In this document: piece by piece, positions 25,980-35,324 of the stretch
Layout: the number at the start of each line of letters is the position of its first letter
How positions within the stretch are numbered: the first letter of the stretch is position 1
Source of the DNA: Chachezhania antarctica
GTDB lineage: Bacteria > Pseudomonadota > Alphaproteobacteria > Rhodobacterales > Rhodobacteraceae
DNA length: 64,000 nucleotides
Assembly: GCF_003646465.1 (NCBI RefSeq)
Contig: NZ_QZEX01000007.1
Span: 3,945 to 67,944 of the forward strand
Reading direction: 5' to 3'
Notes under the pieces: generated by a model
The model's database searches: none
What the model saw: the letters and a program-made list of their open reading frames with translations, nothing else
Told to the model about the DNA's origin: nothing
Translations under genes and position numbers: made by a program

Positions 25980-26906
25980 TCAGGGGCGCACGATCCGGTT
26001 GATGAGCGTGCCGATCTTCTCGATCTCCAGTTCGAACGTGTCGCCCGGTGCCAGTTTGCGGCCCTGTTCCAGCCCGCAGCCGGTGCCGACGGTGCCGGAG
26101 CCGATGACCTCGCCGGGGTAGAGCGTCTCGGACGCTGAGATATGCGCAAGGATCGCGCCGAAATCGTGCTGCATCGCGCGGGAATTGCCGCCGCCCCAGC
26201 GCTCGCCGTTCACCCGCAGGTCCATGTCGAGCGCTATCGGATGGTCGACCTCGTCTGCCGTCAGGATGTAGGGGCCCAGGATGTTGCCGGTGTCGAAATC
26301 CTTGCCCTTGGCGGGGCCCAGCTGGCCCGGCATCTCCTTCGATTGCGCGTCGCGGGCCGAGACGTCGTTCAGGATGGTGTAGCCGAAGATGTGGCGGGCG
26401 GCGTCGTTTTCCGGGATGTCCTTGCCCTGTTTCCCCAGCACGATGGCCAGCTCCAGTTCGACGTCCAGGAACTCGGCGTAGGCGGGCCAGATCACGTCCT
26501 GTCCGTGGCCGATGAAGGACATGCGGTTGCCCTTGTAATAGATCGGCTGATCGTACCAGACGGGCGGGATCGCGCCCTTGGGGCCGCCCATCGTCTCGAA
26601 CGCGGCCAGGCAATTGGCGAGGTGCTCTTCGAAGACCAGGCAATCGCGGTACTGGACGGGAAGTATCGGCGGCAGGTAGCGGACGGCGTTGGGGTCCAGC
26701 AGATCGCTTTGCGGGGCGTCCTCCAGCAGGCCCCGGGCTTGGTCCAGCCCGACATCGCCGGTTTCGATCAGGGTCAGCATGTCCTTGAACGCCGCAGCCC
26801 CTTCGCCGCGGGCGTGGGCCTCGGCCGTGAGGTCCAGAAGCCAGTTGTCGGCGGTCAGGGCGATCAGGCGGGGCACGCCCGCGACCTCTACTGTTCCAAG
26901 GCGCAT
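25980..26906 (-). CDS. fumarylacetoacetate hydrolase (FAH) family protein
   Basis: The protein is 308 residues. The C-terminal FAH fold carries the acidic metal site (ELELAIVLGK) and the downstream conserved GYTILNDVSARD and GTVGTGCGLEQ. Such enzymes hydrolyse or decarboxylate beta-diketo and hydroxypyruvate-type ring-cleavage products. It lies 4 bp downstream of a cyclase-family gene and in one run with a TRAP transporter, suggesting that an imported organic acid is broken down by the two hydrolases. The substrate cannot be named from sequence. Confidence 0.87.
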   Translation of the reverse strand: MRLGTVEVAGVPRLIALTADNWLLDLTAEAHARGEGAAAFKDMLTLIETGDVGLDQARGLLEDAPQSDLLDPNAVRYLPPILPVQYRDCLVFEEHLANCLAAFETMGGPKGAIPPVWYDQPIYYKGNRMSFIGHGQDVIWPAYAEFLDVELELAIVLGKQGKDIPENDAARHIFGYTILNDVSARDAQSKEMPGQLGPAKGKDFDTGNILGPYILTADEVDHPIALDMDLRVNGERWGGGNSRAMQHDFGAILAHISASETLYPGEVIGSGTVGTGCGLEQGRKLAPGDTFELEIEKIGTLINRIVRP

Positions 26907-26910
26907 GGGG

Positions 26911-27687
26911 TCACTCCTCGATGATGGCGACGGCGCGGACGAATCCGGCCGAGGCGCCCTTGATCTTGAACGGGAAGCACGAGACGGTGAAGCCCGTGTC
27001 GGGCAGCTGGTCGAGGTTCGTCAGCTTCTCGATGTGGCTGTACCCGATCTCCATCGAGGCGCGGTGGCCTTCCCAGATGATCGACGGGTCCTTTTCCTCC
27101 GCGAACTTCTGGGCGGTGTGGAGGAAGGGGGCATCCCAGCTCCATGCGTCCGTGCCGGTCACGCGGACCCCGCGTTCCAGCAGGTAGAGCGTCGCCTCGC
27201 GCCCCATCCCGCATCCGCGGGCGACGTAATCGTCATGGCCGTACCGGGCGCCGGCGGCGGTGTTGACGACGACGATGTCGAGCGGCTGCAGCTCGTGCCC
27301 GATGCGCTTCAGCTCGGCTTCGACATCGGCGGCGGTGCAGACATATCCGTCGGCCAGGTGGCGGAAATCCAGCTTCACGCCGGGGTTGAAGCACCATTCC
27401 AGCGGCACCTCGTCGATGGTCCAGGCGCGTTCACCGCCATTCATGGTGGAATGATGGTGATAGGGCGCGTCCAGATGCGTGCCGTTGTGGGTCGAGACGC
27501 GCAGTTGTTCTACCGCCCAGCCTTCGCCTCCCGGCAGGTCGTCGCGGGTCAGCCCCGGGAAGAAGGACAGGATCTGGTCGGCGGACTGGTCGTGGGCGAT
27601 GTAGTCGATCTCGGGCAGGGCCATCGGCGGGTCCGAGGCGATGCCAGACTCGAGCGCGACAGAGATGTCGATGAATTTACGGGGCAT
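26911..27687 (-). CDS. cyclase-family metal hydrolase (kynurenine formamidase/isatin hydrolase-like)
   Basis: The protein is 258 residues of the cyclase family. The metal-binding signature HxGTHxDxPxH appears as HNGTHLDAPYHH. A further conserved region is TGTDAWSWDAP. Members include kynurenine formamidase, isatin hydrolase and related ring-opening or amide-cleaving enzymes. It sits between the TRAP large permease (11 bp upstream) and the FAH-family gene. Which substrate it uses is open. No kynurenine pathway genes are in the window, so I do not assign kynB. Confidence 0.83.
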   Translation of the reverse strand: MPRKFIDISVALESGIASDPPMALPEIDYIAHDQSADQILSFFPGLTRDDLPGGEGWAVEQLRVSTHNGTHLDAPYHHHSTMNGGERAWTIDEVPLEWCFNPGVKLDFRHLADGYVCTAADVEAELKRIGHELQPLDIVVVNTAAGARYGHDDYVARGCGMGREATLYLLERGVRVTGTDAWSWDAPFLHTAQKFAEEKDPSIIWEGHRASMEIGYSHIEKLTNLDQLPDTGFTVSCFPFKIKGASAGFVRAVAIIEE

Positions 27688-27698
27688 TGGGAACCCTC

Positions 27699-29009
27699 CT
27701 ACAGAAGACCGGTGGCAATAACGGGGAACGCGAGGACGAGGCCCAGGACCATGAGCATCATCAGCGCGAAGGGGGCGGCGCCGGCGAAGATATCGCCGAG
27801 CGTGATCGTGGGGTCGTCGAGCGTCGACTTGATGACATAGACCGAGAGGCCGAACGGGGGCGTCAGCAGGCCGATCTCGATCGCGATGACGGTGACGATG
27901 CCGAACCAGATCAGGTCGACATTCATGGGCGCCAGCACCGGCAGCATGATCGGCACGAGGATCAGCATGATCGAGGAGCTGTCGAGGATCATTCCCAGCG
28001 CCACGACGATCAGGATATAAAGCAGCATCAGCCCCATCAGCCCAAGGTCGGCATGGGCGGCGAGTTCGCCGAACCCCGCGGGGATGCCGGAGAACGCGAG
28101 CATGCGGGCATACATCTGGGCCGCGATGATCAGGAAGCAGACGGCGGCGGTGACAAGGCCGGTTTCGACCAGCACGCGCCAGAGGCCCGCGAGCGTCAGG
28201 GACCGTTTGGCGAAGCCTATGACCAGAGCGCCGATGGCGCCCATGGCACCGGCTTCGACCGGGGTGAACCAGCCGCCGTAGATGCCGCCCAACACGTAGA
28301 CGATCAGGATGGCGATGGGCAGGCCCTTCACCAGCATCTGGCGTGCGGTGAGGCCGGGGATTTCGTCCCCCGCCTCGCGATTGGGCTGCACGTGGCCCGG
28401 CAGGAAGATCGCGCCCAGCACCACGCCGATGCCGAAGACGCAGGCCAAAAGCAGGCCTGGGCCGATGCCGGCAAGGAAAAGGTGGCCGATGCTCTGTTCC
28501 GTGATGACGCCGTAGAGGATCAGCAGGAGCGACGGCGGGATCAGCATGCCCAGCACGCTTGAACCTGCAACCACGCCCACGGCGAAGCGCGCGGTGTAGC
28601 CGTGGCGCAGCATCTGCGGCACGGCGATGCGGGTGAAAACGGCGGCCGACGCGATGGAGATTCCCGTGATCGCGGCAAAGATCGCGTTGGCGCCCACGGT
28701 GCCCACGCCCAGCCCGCCGCGCAGCCGTCGGAAGAGCGTGTTGGCCACGTCATAGGCATCGCGCCCCATGCCGGATTCCGAGACCACGAAGCCCATCAGC
28801 ACGAAGAGCGGCACGACCCCGAAATAATAGCTTTGCAGCGTGTCATTGGCCGACAGCGCCAGCAGCTTTCCGGCCAGTTCGGGTGAGCCCTTGATCGCCC
28901 AGACGCCGCCGAAGGAACAGGCCATCAGCGCGATGGGCACCCAGAGGCCGAACAGCACAAGGACCCCCATGGCGGCAAGTGCGATCAGTCCGATCTCGAA
29001 CGGGGTCAT
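27699..29009 (-). CDS. dctM: TRAP transporter large permease subunit (DctM family)
   Basis: The protein is 436 residues with about twelve membrane helices and the DctM family layout, including GGIYGGWFTPVEAGAMGAIG. With the small subunit and a periplasmic binding protein it imports organic acids using the sodium gradient. The frame is open 34 codons upstream, but ATG 29009 overlaps the stop of the small subunit by 4 bp and begins the family sequence (MTPFEIGLIALAAMGVL). Downstream come the cyclase and FAH-family genes. Confidence 0.93.
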   Translation of the reverse strand: MTPFEIGLIALAAMGVLVLFGLWVPIALMACSFGGVWAIKGSPELAGKLLALSANDTLQSYYFGVVPLFVLMGFVVSESGMGRDAYDVANTLFRRLRGGLGVGTVGANAIFAAITGISIASAAVFTRIAVPQMLRHGYTARFAVGVVAGSSVLGMLIPPSLLLILYGVITEQSIGHLFLAGIGPGLLLACVFGIGVVLGAIFLPGHVQPNREAGDEIPGLTARQMLVKGLPIAILIVYVLGGIYGGWFTPVEAGAMGAIGALVIGFAKRSLTLAGLWRVLVETGLVTAAVCFLIIAAQMYARMLAFSGIPAGFGELAAHADLGLMGLMLLYILIVVALGMILDSSSIMLILVPIMLPVLAPMNVDLIWFGIVTVIAIEIGLLTPPFGLSVYVIKSTLDDPTITLGDIFAGAAPFALMMLMVLGLVLAFPVIATGLL

Positions 29010-29518
29010 GCCTGCGCCTCCGCGGGCGCCAGGAATCGGCGGAGAATACGCACCACGAATTGCAGGATCAGGACGGAACAGCCCACCATGATGATGCCCT
29101 TCACCGGCCACGTGGGCGCGGTAAAATCACCGATGGCGCCCACGAAATCGCCTCGGCGCCACGAGCGTTCGAAAAGCGGCCAGGTGGACGACACGATCAT
29201 CCAGATGATGAAGATGGCGATCAGGTCGAATACGGTCTCCAGCCACCGCGCGACGCCGGGCCAGCGCGCGGTGATGCGGTCCAGCACGGCGTCCGACCGG
29301 GTCAGGCGCCCGGCGCGCATCGCGGCCGGGATCTGCAGGAAGACGATGGCCACGATGGACAGGCTCACCATTTCCGGCACGCCGGGCAGGGGCGCGCCCA
29401 GAAGGCCGCGCCCCGCCACGTCGGCACCGATCATCACCATCAGCCCGACGATCAGGATCGAGCCTGCGATGTTCAAGCCTTGCGTGACGACGTCGAGGAG
29501 TTTCCCCGCTGCCGTCAT
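29006..29518 (-). CDS. dctQ: TRAP transporter small permease subunit (DctQ family)
   Basis: The protein is 170 residues with four membrane helices (about 15-37, 48-65, 91-112 and 138-159). The position between the binding protein and the large permease is standard. Both ends overlap neighbours by 4 bp, so P, Q and M are translationally coupled. The helix-2 region VPEMVSLSIVAIVFLQIP is typical of DctQ proteins. Confidence 0.9.
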   Translation of the reverse strand: MTAAGKLLDVVTQGLNIAGSILIVGLMVMIGADVAGRGLLGAPLPGVPEMVSLSIVAIVFLQIPAAMRAGRLTRSDAVLDRITARWPGVARWLETVFDLIAIFIIWMIVSSTWPLFERSWRRGDFVGAIGDFTAPTWPVKGIIMVGCSVLILQFVVRILRRFLAPAEAQA

Positions 29519-30567
29519 TCCTTGTCCCAGTCGCGCAGCGGGACAGCCCCGGCGGCGCGCATTTCTTCCATGTAGAGGCTCAGCATCTCGGTCGCTGGAA
29601 GTCCCTGGCCGTCAAGCTGGGTGGCCCAGGCCTTGGCGACGTTGTCCATGTTGTCGGCCCATTGCTGGCGCATCTCGGGCGGTGCGTCCTGGATCGTGGC
29701 ACCGGCTTCGCCCATCTTGTCGAAGGCTATGGCCACGAATTTCTCAAGATCCGAAATGTACCATTCGGCCGCCGCATCCGCGCCTTCATGCAAAGCTTGC
29801 TGGACCTCGGTCGGCAGGCCCTCGTACCAGTCCAGGTTGGCCCCCAGGACGCCCGCGAATTGTGCGCCAAGGCCCAGCTTGGTGATGTGTGGCGCGACCT
29901 CGTGCAGCTTGCCGGGCAGGGCGGCGGAGGCGAAGACCAGCACGCCGTCATACACGCCGGTCTGGATCTCGTTGTAATAGGTCGTCAGGTTGCCCGACAC
30001 GCCCACCGCGCCCGTGCCCGACAGCCAGTTGACGGCAGCGCCGGGCGCGGCGATCCGGCGGCCTTCCAGATCGGCCATGGAATTGACCGGAAAATTCGTC
30101 ATCAGCAGGTAATCGTCGATGACGGTGGGCGAGCCCAGGTAGACGATGTTCTCGTCCTCGTAGGCTTGCTGCATGCCTTCTTCCTCGGTGTGCAGTTTGG
30201 CCATCAGCGTCTGGATCGCGCGCGGGTCGTCGGTGACGAAAGGCGTGTAGTAGGTGACGTTCTGCACCGCCAGCTTCGCGGGATCGAAGAGCGACTGGAT
30301 CGTCCCGATTTCGGCCAGCCCTTCGCCCACGGTCTCCAGTTCCTCTCCCACCTTGGCGATGGAGCCGCCGAACTGGTTGTCGAAGTCGACCGTGTAGTCG
30401 GTGCCTTCAAGGGCCGCGTTGACGGCGGGCTCGAACACCTCGGGCAGAACACGGACCCAGCGGAAGACGGGCGGATGGCCCGCGACGACGGTGGCAGTGA
30501 TGGTTTCGGCCATGGCCGATACGGGGGCAAGCGCCATGGCGCCGGCCAGAAGGCAGTGTTTCAACAC
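29515..30567 (-). CDS. dctP: TRAP transporter periplasmic substrate-binding protein (DctP family)
   Basis: The protein is 350 residues from a GTG start at 30567 with an AGGGG site seven bases upstream. The frame is open 29 codons further but those residues are not a signal peptide. A signal sequence (LLAGAMALAPVSAMA) precedes the mature ETITATV. Family features include RRIAAPGAAVNWLSGTGAVG, with the Arg region that usually clamps a ligand carboxylate, and SAALPGKLHEVAPH. The length fits the larger DctP subgroup. It heads the operon P-Q-M, cyclase, FAH. The promoter should lie in 30,568-30,763, which holds no gene. Confidence 0.9.
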   Translation of the reverse strand: MLKHCLLAGAMALAPVSAMAETITATVVAGHPPVFRWVRVLPEVFEPAVNAALEGTDYTVDFDNQFGGSIAKVGEELETVGEGLAEIGTIQSLFDPAKLAVQNVTYYTPFVTDDPRAIQTLMAKLHTEEEGMQQAYEDENIVYLGSPTVIDDYLLMTNFPVNSMADLEGRRIAAPGAAVNWLSGTGAVGVSGNLTTYYNEIQTGVYDGVLVFASAALPGKLHEVAPHITKLGLGAQFAGVLGANLDWYEGLPTEVQQALHEGADAAAEWYISDLEKFVAIAFDKMGEAGATIQDAPPEMRQQWADNMDNVAKAWATQLDGQGLPATEMLSLYMEEMRAAGAVPLRDWDKE

Positions 30568-30763
30568 GGGGTATCCCCTCCCAATTGGCGGCCGGATGAA
30601 GGTCCGGCCTGATCTTCGCGCATCGCGGCCCCCCGGCACGTGCGGCCGGTTCAAGGCGGAGAGGCGGGTACATCGATTTGCGGACTCCTCTTCCCGCGGA
30701 TCGACTCAGGACCGTTGCCTACCAGCGAAACGCCCGGCAACGATACAGACGCCGGTGGCCCGA

Positions 30764-32380
30764 TCAAGCGTCGGAGTCGGAGTGCTCCGTCGCGTCACGG
30801 GTTCGCGGCGTGTCGTCTTTCTGCGGATCTTCGGCCAGGATATCGGTGACCGTGGTCTGCAGTTTTTCGCGCAGGTCGGGGTCGACTTCCGTCAGGTTGA
30901 TCACCAGCCGCGTGCCGCCGTCGGTCAGGTCATAGGGGGCGCGCTTGACGTGCAACAGGTCCATCTCCACCCGGTAGGGCCGGACCTTGCGGGTGATGCC
31001 CTTGATGTCGAATTCCGCCATCGACGCGGCGGGCACGAAATCGCGGACATGGCCGTAGGTTTCCGAACTCATCACGATGCCGCCGGGCTCGGCCAGGCTT
31101 TCCAGCCGCGCGGCCAGGTTCACCTCGGCCCCGATGATGGTGTAATCCATCCGGTCGTTGGATCCGAAATTGCCCACGTTGCAATAGCCCGTATTGATCC
31201 CGATGCGGATCCGGAAGGGCCGGGTGAAGCCGGCATCGTGCCACTTATGCTCCAGTTCCAGCATGCGGGCCTGCATCTCCAGCCCCATGCGCACGCAGGC
31301 GCGGGCGTCTTCCGCCACGCCCATCGTCGTGGGATCGCCGAAGAAGGCCACGATGGCGTCGCCGATGAACTTGTCGATGGTCGCCCCGTGCTTTGCCGCG
31401 ATCCGGGTCATTTCCGTGAAGTATTCGTTCAGGACCTGCGTCAGATCCTCGGGCTGCATGCCTTCGGTGGTCGAGGTGAAATCCTTGATGTCCGAGAAGA
31501 AGACCGTCAGCTTCTTCCGCTCGGTCGAGATCGAGGCATCCCGTTCGCCCGCGAAGATCGACCGGTAGACCTGCGGCGGCAGGTATTTCGAGATGCTGGT
31601 CGAGATCTGCGCAAGGAACGCGTTCTTGTCGGCCAGCTGCGCGTTCATGCCGGAATAGGTCTTGGCCAGCCGGTATTGCAGCGTGGCCACGATGGCGCCC
31701 AGGGTGCCGGCGACAAGGATGTAGATCAGGATGAACCGGAACGACCATATGCCCAGCGTCACGGGCTGAGTGACCGAGATCACCTGAAGCCCCCTTACAT
31801 CGCCAACCTTCCAGTCGTGCTTGGGGCTTTCGGGGTGGCTGTTGTGGCAGGTAACGCACGGCCCTTCCATCAGGACCGGGGTCGCCATGACGACGCCATG
31901 GTCCAGCAGGTTACCGGTATGTTCGACCATCACGACATGGTCTTCCGGGTCTTCGCGGAAATGCGCCAGCGCGCGTTCCTCGAAATCGGTCAGCTTGTGC
32001 GAGGTCCGGTGGCCGAAATGTTCGTCCGACACGAAGCGGAAATCGGCGCCGCCTTCCATCGCGCTGATGATCTTGCCCAGTTCGATCGCCATGGTCTGCG
32101 GGATGGGGATCGCGTTGGGGACATCGCGGAAATTATGGACGGACAGGACCTGCCCGGTGGCGGTGTCGACGCGGGAGATCACGTTGTCGGTGTAGTACTC
32201 CTGCATCGCGTCCACGATGCGGTGAATGCCCTGCGCCTGATGGTAGAGCGAGGTTTCGGACATCTCCTCGAGATCGAGCCAGACGACCAGCGGCAGCCCC
32301 AGAACCGAAACGATGACGACGGCGGCCAGCCAGAGCGGCCGCTCGAGCAGGGCCCGTCCGATGTTGTCCAGTTTGCTCAT
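30764..32380 (-). CDS. membrane class III adenylate/guanylate cyclase with haem c-binding Tll0287-like (DUF3365) sensor
   Basis: The protein is 538 residues. Membrane helices lie at about 17-35 and 214-233. The periplasmic part between them is of the Tll0287/DUF3365 type and carries a CxxCH haem c site (Cys175, Cys178, His179). A short linker leads to a class III nucleotide cyclase domain with metal-binding Asp297 in FFSDIKDF and Asp341 in IGDAIVAFFG, and a later INTGYCNVGNFG. It would make cAMP (or cGMP) in response to a redox, gas or ligand signal at the haem. The start at 32380 places the first helix normally. It is monocistronic and diverges from the SDR gene. Confidence 0.88.
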   Translation of the reverse strand: MSKLDNIGRALLERPLWLAAVVIVSVLGLPLVVWLDLEEMSETSLYHQAQGIHRIVDAMQEYYTDNVISRVDTATGQVLSVHNFRDVPNAIPIPQTMAIELGKIISAMEGGADFRFVSDEHFGHRTSHKLTDFEERALAHFREDPEDHVVMVEHTGNLLDHGVVMATPVLMEGPCVTCHNSHPESPKHDWKVGDVRGLQVISVTQPVTLGIWSFRFILIYILVAGTLGAIVATLQYRLAKTYSGMNAQLADKNAFLAQISTSISKYLPPQVYRSIFAGERDASISTERKKLTVFFSDIKDFTSTTEGMQPEDLTQVLNEYFTEMTRIAAKHGATIDKFIGDAIVAFFGDPTTMGVAEDARACVRMGLEMQARMLELEHKWHDAGFTRPFRIRIGINTGYCNVGNFGSNDRMDYTIIGAEVNLAARLESLAEPGGIVMSSETYGHVRDFVPAASMAEFDIKGITRKVRPYRVEMDLLHVKRAPYDLTDGGTRLVINLTEVDPDLREKLQTTVTDILAEDPQKDDTPRTRDATEHSDSDA

Positions 32381-32525
32381 GTACCGACTGCCCCTGAACC
32401 TTCTACGCATCGACGAAAAATACCGCCGACGTGCTGCGCAGTTTACGCAGTTCCGCCGACGCCGCCAATGGGTGTCGGCGCGCGCGGGGCTTCCGTGGAT
32501 ATCCAGGGACCGGAGAGGCCCACTG

Positions 32526-32553
32526 CCGTAGGGTGCGTGGTCTCCACACACCG
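32526..32553 (+). repeat. short copy of the tail of the dispersed repeat
   Basis: CCGTAGGGTGCGTGGTCTCC followed by an ACACACCG-type end matches the tail of the long repeats at 25942-25970 and 38203-38231. It lies in the gap between the cyclase and the SDR gene, which otherwise holds only promoters. Confidence 0.65.
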
Positions 32554-32673
32554 TAACCCGGCCTCCGATCCTCCACGTCTTGACGGCGTCCGTCCCCCGA
32601 TGCCTTCTGACGCCATCGCCGCCGGGCTCCGGTGCGGACACATTTGGTGCAGGCCAGTACGGGAGACGGGACC

Positions 32674-33456
32674 ATGACGACAGCAACCGGGCCGAAACCG
32701 CTGCCGCCTGTGCCGTCGTTCAGGATGGACGGAAAAGTGGCGATGGTGACCGGCGCGTCGTCGGGCATAGGCGAGGGCGCGGCCGTGGCGCTCGCCGCCG
32801 CCGGGGCCCATGTCGTCTGCCTTGCCCGGCGGAAGGACACGCTGGAGGAGACCGTGACCGCGCTGAAAGCAGCTGGCGGGTCGGCCGAGGCGCTGGCCGT
32901 GGACATGGCCGATCTGGATGCGCTGGAGGCGGCCTTGCAAGGCCGGGTTTTCGACGTTGTGGTCAATTCGGCCGGCACCGCGCGGCTGGGCCCGGCAGAG
33001 ACGATGTCGGCCGCGGATTTCGATGCGGTCATCGGGCTGAACCTGCGGGCGGCGTTCTTCCTGTCGACGCTCTGCGCGCGCGCCCTGATGGCCGCGGGGC
33101 GGCCGGGATCGATCGTGCATGTCTCGAGCCAGATGGGCCATGTCGGCGGCGTGGATCGCGCGGTCTACTGCGCGTCGAAATGGGGGCTGGAAGGCATGAT
33201 CCGCGCTATGGCGCTGGACTGGGGCGCGAAGGGCATCCGGGTGAACGCGGTGGCGCCGACCTTCGTGCGGACCCCGCTGACCGAGCCGACCTTCCGCGAC
33301 CCGGCGAAACGCGCCTGGATCGACGCCAACATCCGGCTGGACCGGGTGGCCGAGGTCGGCGACGTCGCGGCGGCGATCCTGTACCTCGCCTCGGACGCGG
33401 CGACGATGGTGACGGGCACCTCGCTGCTGGTGGATGGCGGTTGGACCGCGGGGTAG
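32674..33456 (+). CDS. short-chain dehydrogenase/reductase (SDR)
   Basis: The protein is 260 residues, a classical SDR. The NAD(P)-binding motif is TGASSGIGEG, the structural NxAG equivalent is NSAG, and the catalytic site is Ser in HVSSQ with YCASK. The C-terminal YLASDAATMVTGTSLLVDGGW is typical of the FabG/3-oxoacyl reductase-like group. The substrate is unknown. I chose ATG 32674, since upstream codons are not family sequence. It stands alone between the nucleotide cyclase and an MFS transporter. Confidence 0.88.
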   Translation: MTTATGPKPLPPVPSFRMDGKVAMVTGASSGIGEGAAVALAAAGAHVVCLARRKDTLEETVTALKAAGGSAEALAVDMADLDALEAALQGRVFDVVVNSAGTARLGPAETMSAADFDAVIGLNLRAAFFLSTLCARALMAAGRPGSIVHVSSQMGHVGGVDRAVYCASKWGLEGMIRAMALDWGAKGIRVNAVAPTFVRTPLTEPTFRDPAKRAWIDANIRLDRVAEVGDVAAAILYLASDAATMVTGTSLLVDGGWTAG

Positions 33457-33609
33457 GGGAGTGTTCCGCAATCGGGGACGGCTCGGCGGGGCATCGAACC
33501 CTGCCGCCCCGTGCCGCGGTGCCCGCGGCGGCCCCGGGTTGGCGGGTGTTTCGATCGTATCGCCGCCGGGACCCGCGTGCTGCAGGCGCAGGATATCGCA
33601 GACGTCACG

Positions 33610-33643
33610 CCGGACCGCAGGTCCGGGCGGGGGCAGAGCCCCC
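33610..33643 (+). repeat. paired palindromes of the intergenic repeat family
   Basis: CCGGACC-GCA-GGTCCGG (33610-33626) is followed by GGGGGC-AGA-GCCCCC (33629-33643). The second palindrome recurs at 38151-38165, and partly, inverted, at 14388-14402. It lies after the SDR gene and could end its transcript, though no T-run follows. The 345 bp between the SDR and MFS genes hold nothing else recognisable. Confidence 0.6.
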
Positions 33644-33801
33644 ACACGCCGGGGCGGCCGGAGAATCCGTTGCAGGGATGAAGACGCGTCGGGCCCGCGT
33701 GCTGCCCGTCATGCCAACCGTCTTGACCTGCGCATTCCGCCCTTGGCAGTGTCGTGGCCATGCGTCCGGAAAGGGCGATGTGGTATAAACGGGGGAATGG
33801 T

Positions 33802-35061
33802 ATGGACACGCGGATCTCGGGCGGGGAACGTCGCCGGGCATTGATGCTGAGCAGTCTGGGCGGCGGGCTGGAATTCTATGATTTCGTGATCTACGCCGTC
33901 TTTGCCGACGTGATCGGGCAGACGTTCTTTCCCAGCGGCAACGCGGTCGCGAACCTCCTGGCGGCCTTTACCGTCTTTGCCATCGGCTACCTGGCGCGGC
34001 CCTTCGGCGGCATCGTGTTCTCGCATTTCGGGGACCGGTTCGGGCGCAAGAACATGCTGCGGATCTCGATCGCCGGGATGGCGGGGGCCACGATTCTTAT
34101 GGGGCTGATGCCGGGCTATGCCCAGATCGGGATCGCGGCGAGTATCCTGTTCGTGCTGCTGCGGATCGTCCAGGGCCTGTCGCTGGGAGGCGAGATCCCC
34201 GGCGCGATGGTCCTGATCACCGAGACCATGCCCGAACGCCGCGGGCTGGCCTGTGGCGTGCTGTTCCTGATGATCAATATCGGGCTTCTGTTGGCCCATG
34301 TCGTCCAATGGGCGCTGGTGTCAACCCTCGATCCAGCGCAGATCCTGTCCTACGGCTGGCGGATCGGTTTTCTTGTCGGTGGCGCCATCGCCTTCCTGGG
34401 ATTCGTGATGCGGGCGCAGCTGTCGGAATCGCCGGCCTTTGCCGAGATGGAGTCCGACGCCCACAAGGTTCCTCTGGCCATGCTTTTGCAGAACAACATG
34501 CGCGGCGTGATCGCGGGCGTCTTCATCACCGGGATGGGGGCGGTCATCGTGTCGATGTTCTATCTCTATTTCGACACCTACGTGACGACGCTGCTGAAAT
34601 ACCCCCATGCCTCTGTCGCGGCGGCGAGCATCGTGGGGATCATCATCTTTTCCCTGCCGATGCCGCTGGCGGGGTGGCTTGCCGACCGGACGGGACGTCT
34701 GCGGCTGCCGACCTTCATCGGCGCGGGCCTGCTGTTGGTGACCTGCCTGCCGCTTTATATCTGGCTGGGCAAGGGGCCGGGCAACGTGATGGCGGTGATG
34801 GCGATCCTGTCGATCCTCGCGGCTTTCGCCTGGGGGCCGACGCCGGCGGTGCTGACCGCGATCTTTCCCACCGACGTGCGGTTTTCCGGCGTGGCCTTCA
34901 CCTACAACATCGGCTTCGCGGTGATCGGAGGCCTGACGCCTTTGGTCTCGACCGCGCTCATTCACTGGAGCGGGAACATGCTCTGGCCGGCCTATATCCT
35001 CCTGGTCTTCCTGGCGCTGGGGCTGGTGGCGACGGCGGTCGTGAAGCTTAAGGGGCGGTGA
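33802..35061 (+). CDS. MFS transporter, metabolite:H+ symporter-like
   Basis: The protein is 419 residues with about twelve membrane helices. The start MDTRISGGERRRALMLSSLG leads into GGGLEFYDFVIYAVFADV, typical of the MHS subfamily (ProP, ShiA and KgtP relatives). The loop 2-3 signature is GDRFGRKNML, and GWLADRTGRLRLP occurs at the repeat position in the second half. It probably imports an organic acid or osmolyte. ATG 33802 follows GGGGGAA. It appears monocistronic, and the sequence after its stop contains another copy of the palindromic repeat. Confidence 0.88.
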   Translation: MDTRISGGERRRALMLSSLGGGLEFYDFVIYAVFADVIGQTFFPSGNAVANLLAAFTVFAIGYLARPFGGIVFSHFGDRFGRKNMLRISIAGMAGATILMGLMPGYAQIGIAASILFVLLRIVQGLSLGGEIPGAMVLITETMPERRGLACGVLFLMINIGLLLAHVVQWALVSTLDPAQILSYGWRIGFLVGGAIAFLGFVMRAQLSESPAFAEMESDAHKVPLAMLLQNNMRGVIAGVFITGMGAVIVSMFYLYFDTYVTTLLKYPHASVAAASIVGIIIFSLPMPLAGWLADRTGRLRLPTFIGAGLLLVTCLPLYIWLGKGPGNVMAVMAILSILAAFAWGPTPAVLTAIFPTDVRFSGVAFTYNIGFAVIGGLTPLVSTALIHWSGNMLWPAYILLVFLALGLVATAVVKLKGR

Positions 35062-35080
35062 GGGGTTTGCTGTGAGATTG

Positions 35081-35143
35081 AGGCTTTGCCCCGTCCGGAC
35101 CTGCGGTCCGGCCTCGCCTGAGGTATTTGAAGACCAAAGAAGG
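35081..35143 (+). repeat. palindromic intergenic repeat copy
   Basis: The sequence GCTTTGCCCCGTCCGGACC, then TGC, then GGTCCGGCC forms a hairpin. GAGGTATTTGAAGACCAAAG follows. It shares its order of parts with the copies near 14,388 and 38,104. It lies just after the MFS transporter stop. The following 180 bp to the VOC gene end hold no supported gene. Confidence 0.55.
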
Positions 35144-35324
35144 TCCGGGATGTCGATTGGCCCGTCACCACAAAGGCCATCCGTCACCGTGAACAGGGTG
35201 AGGAGCGTCTGCGGAAGCGGTGCGCTGCGGCGGTGGCTTTGATCGTGGCGCCCGTTGCCGGTCGGACCGTCTGGTCACGTTCTGCGGCCACTCTTGGCGA
35301 CACGTGCTGTCGGCTGGCAGGCGA

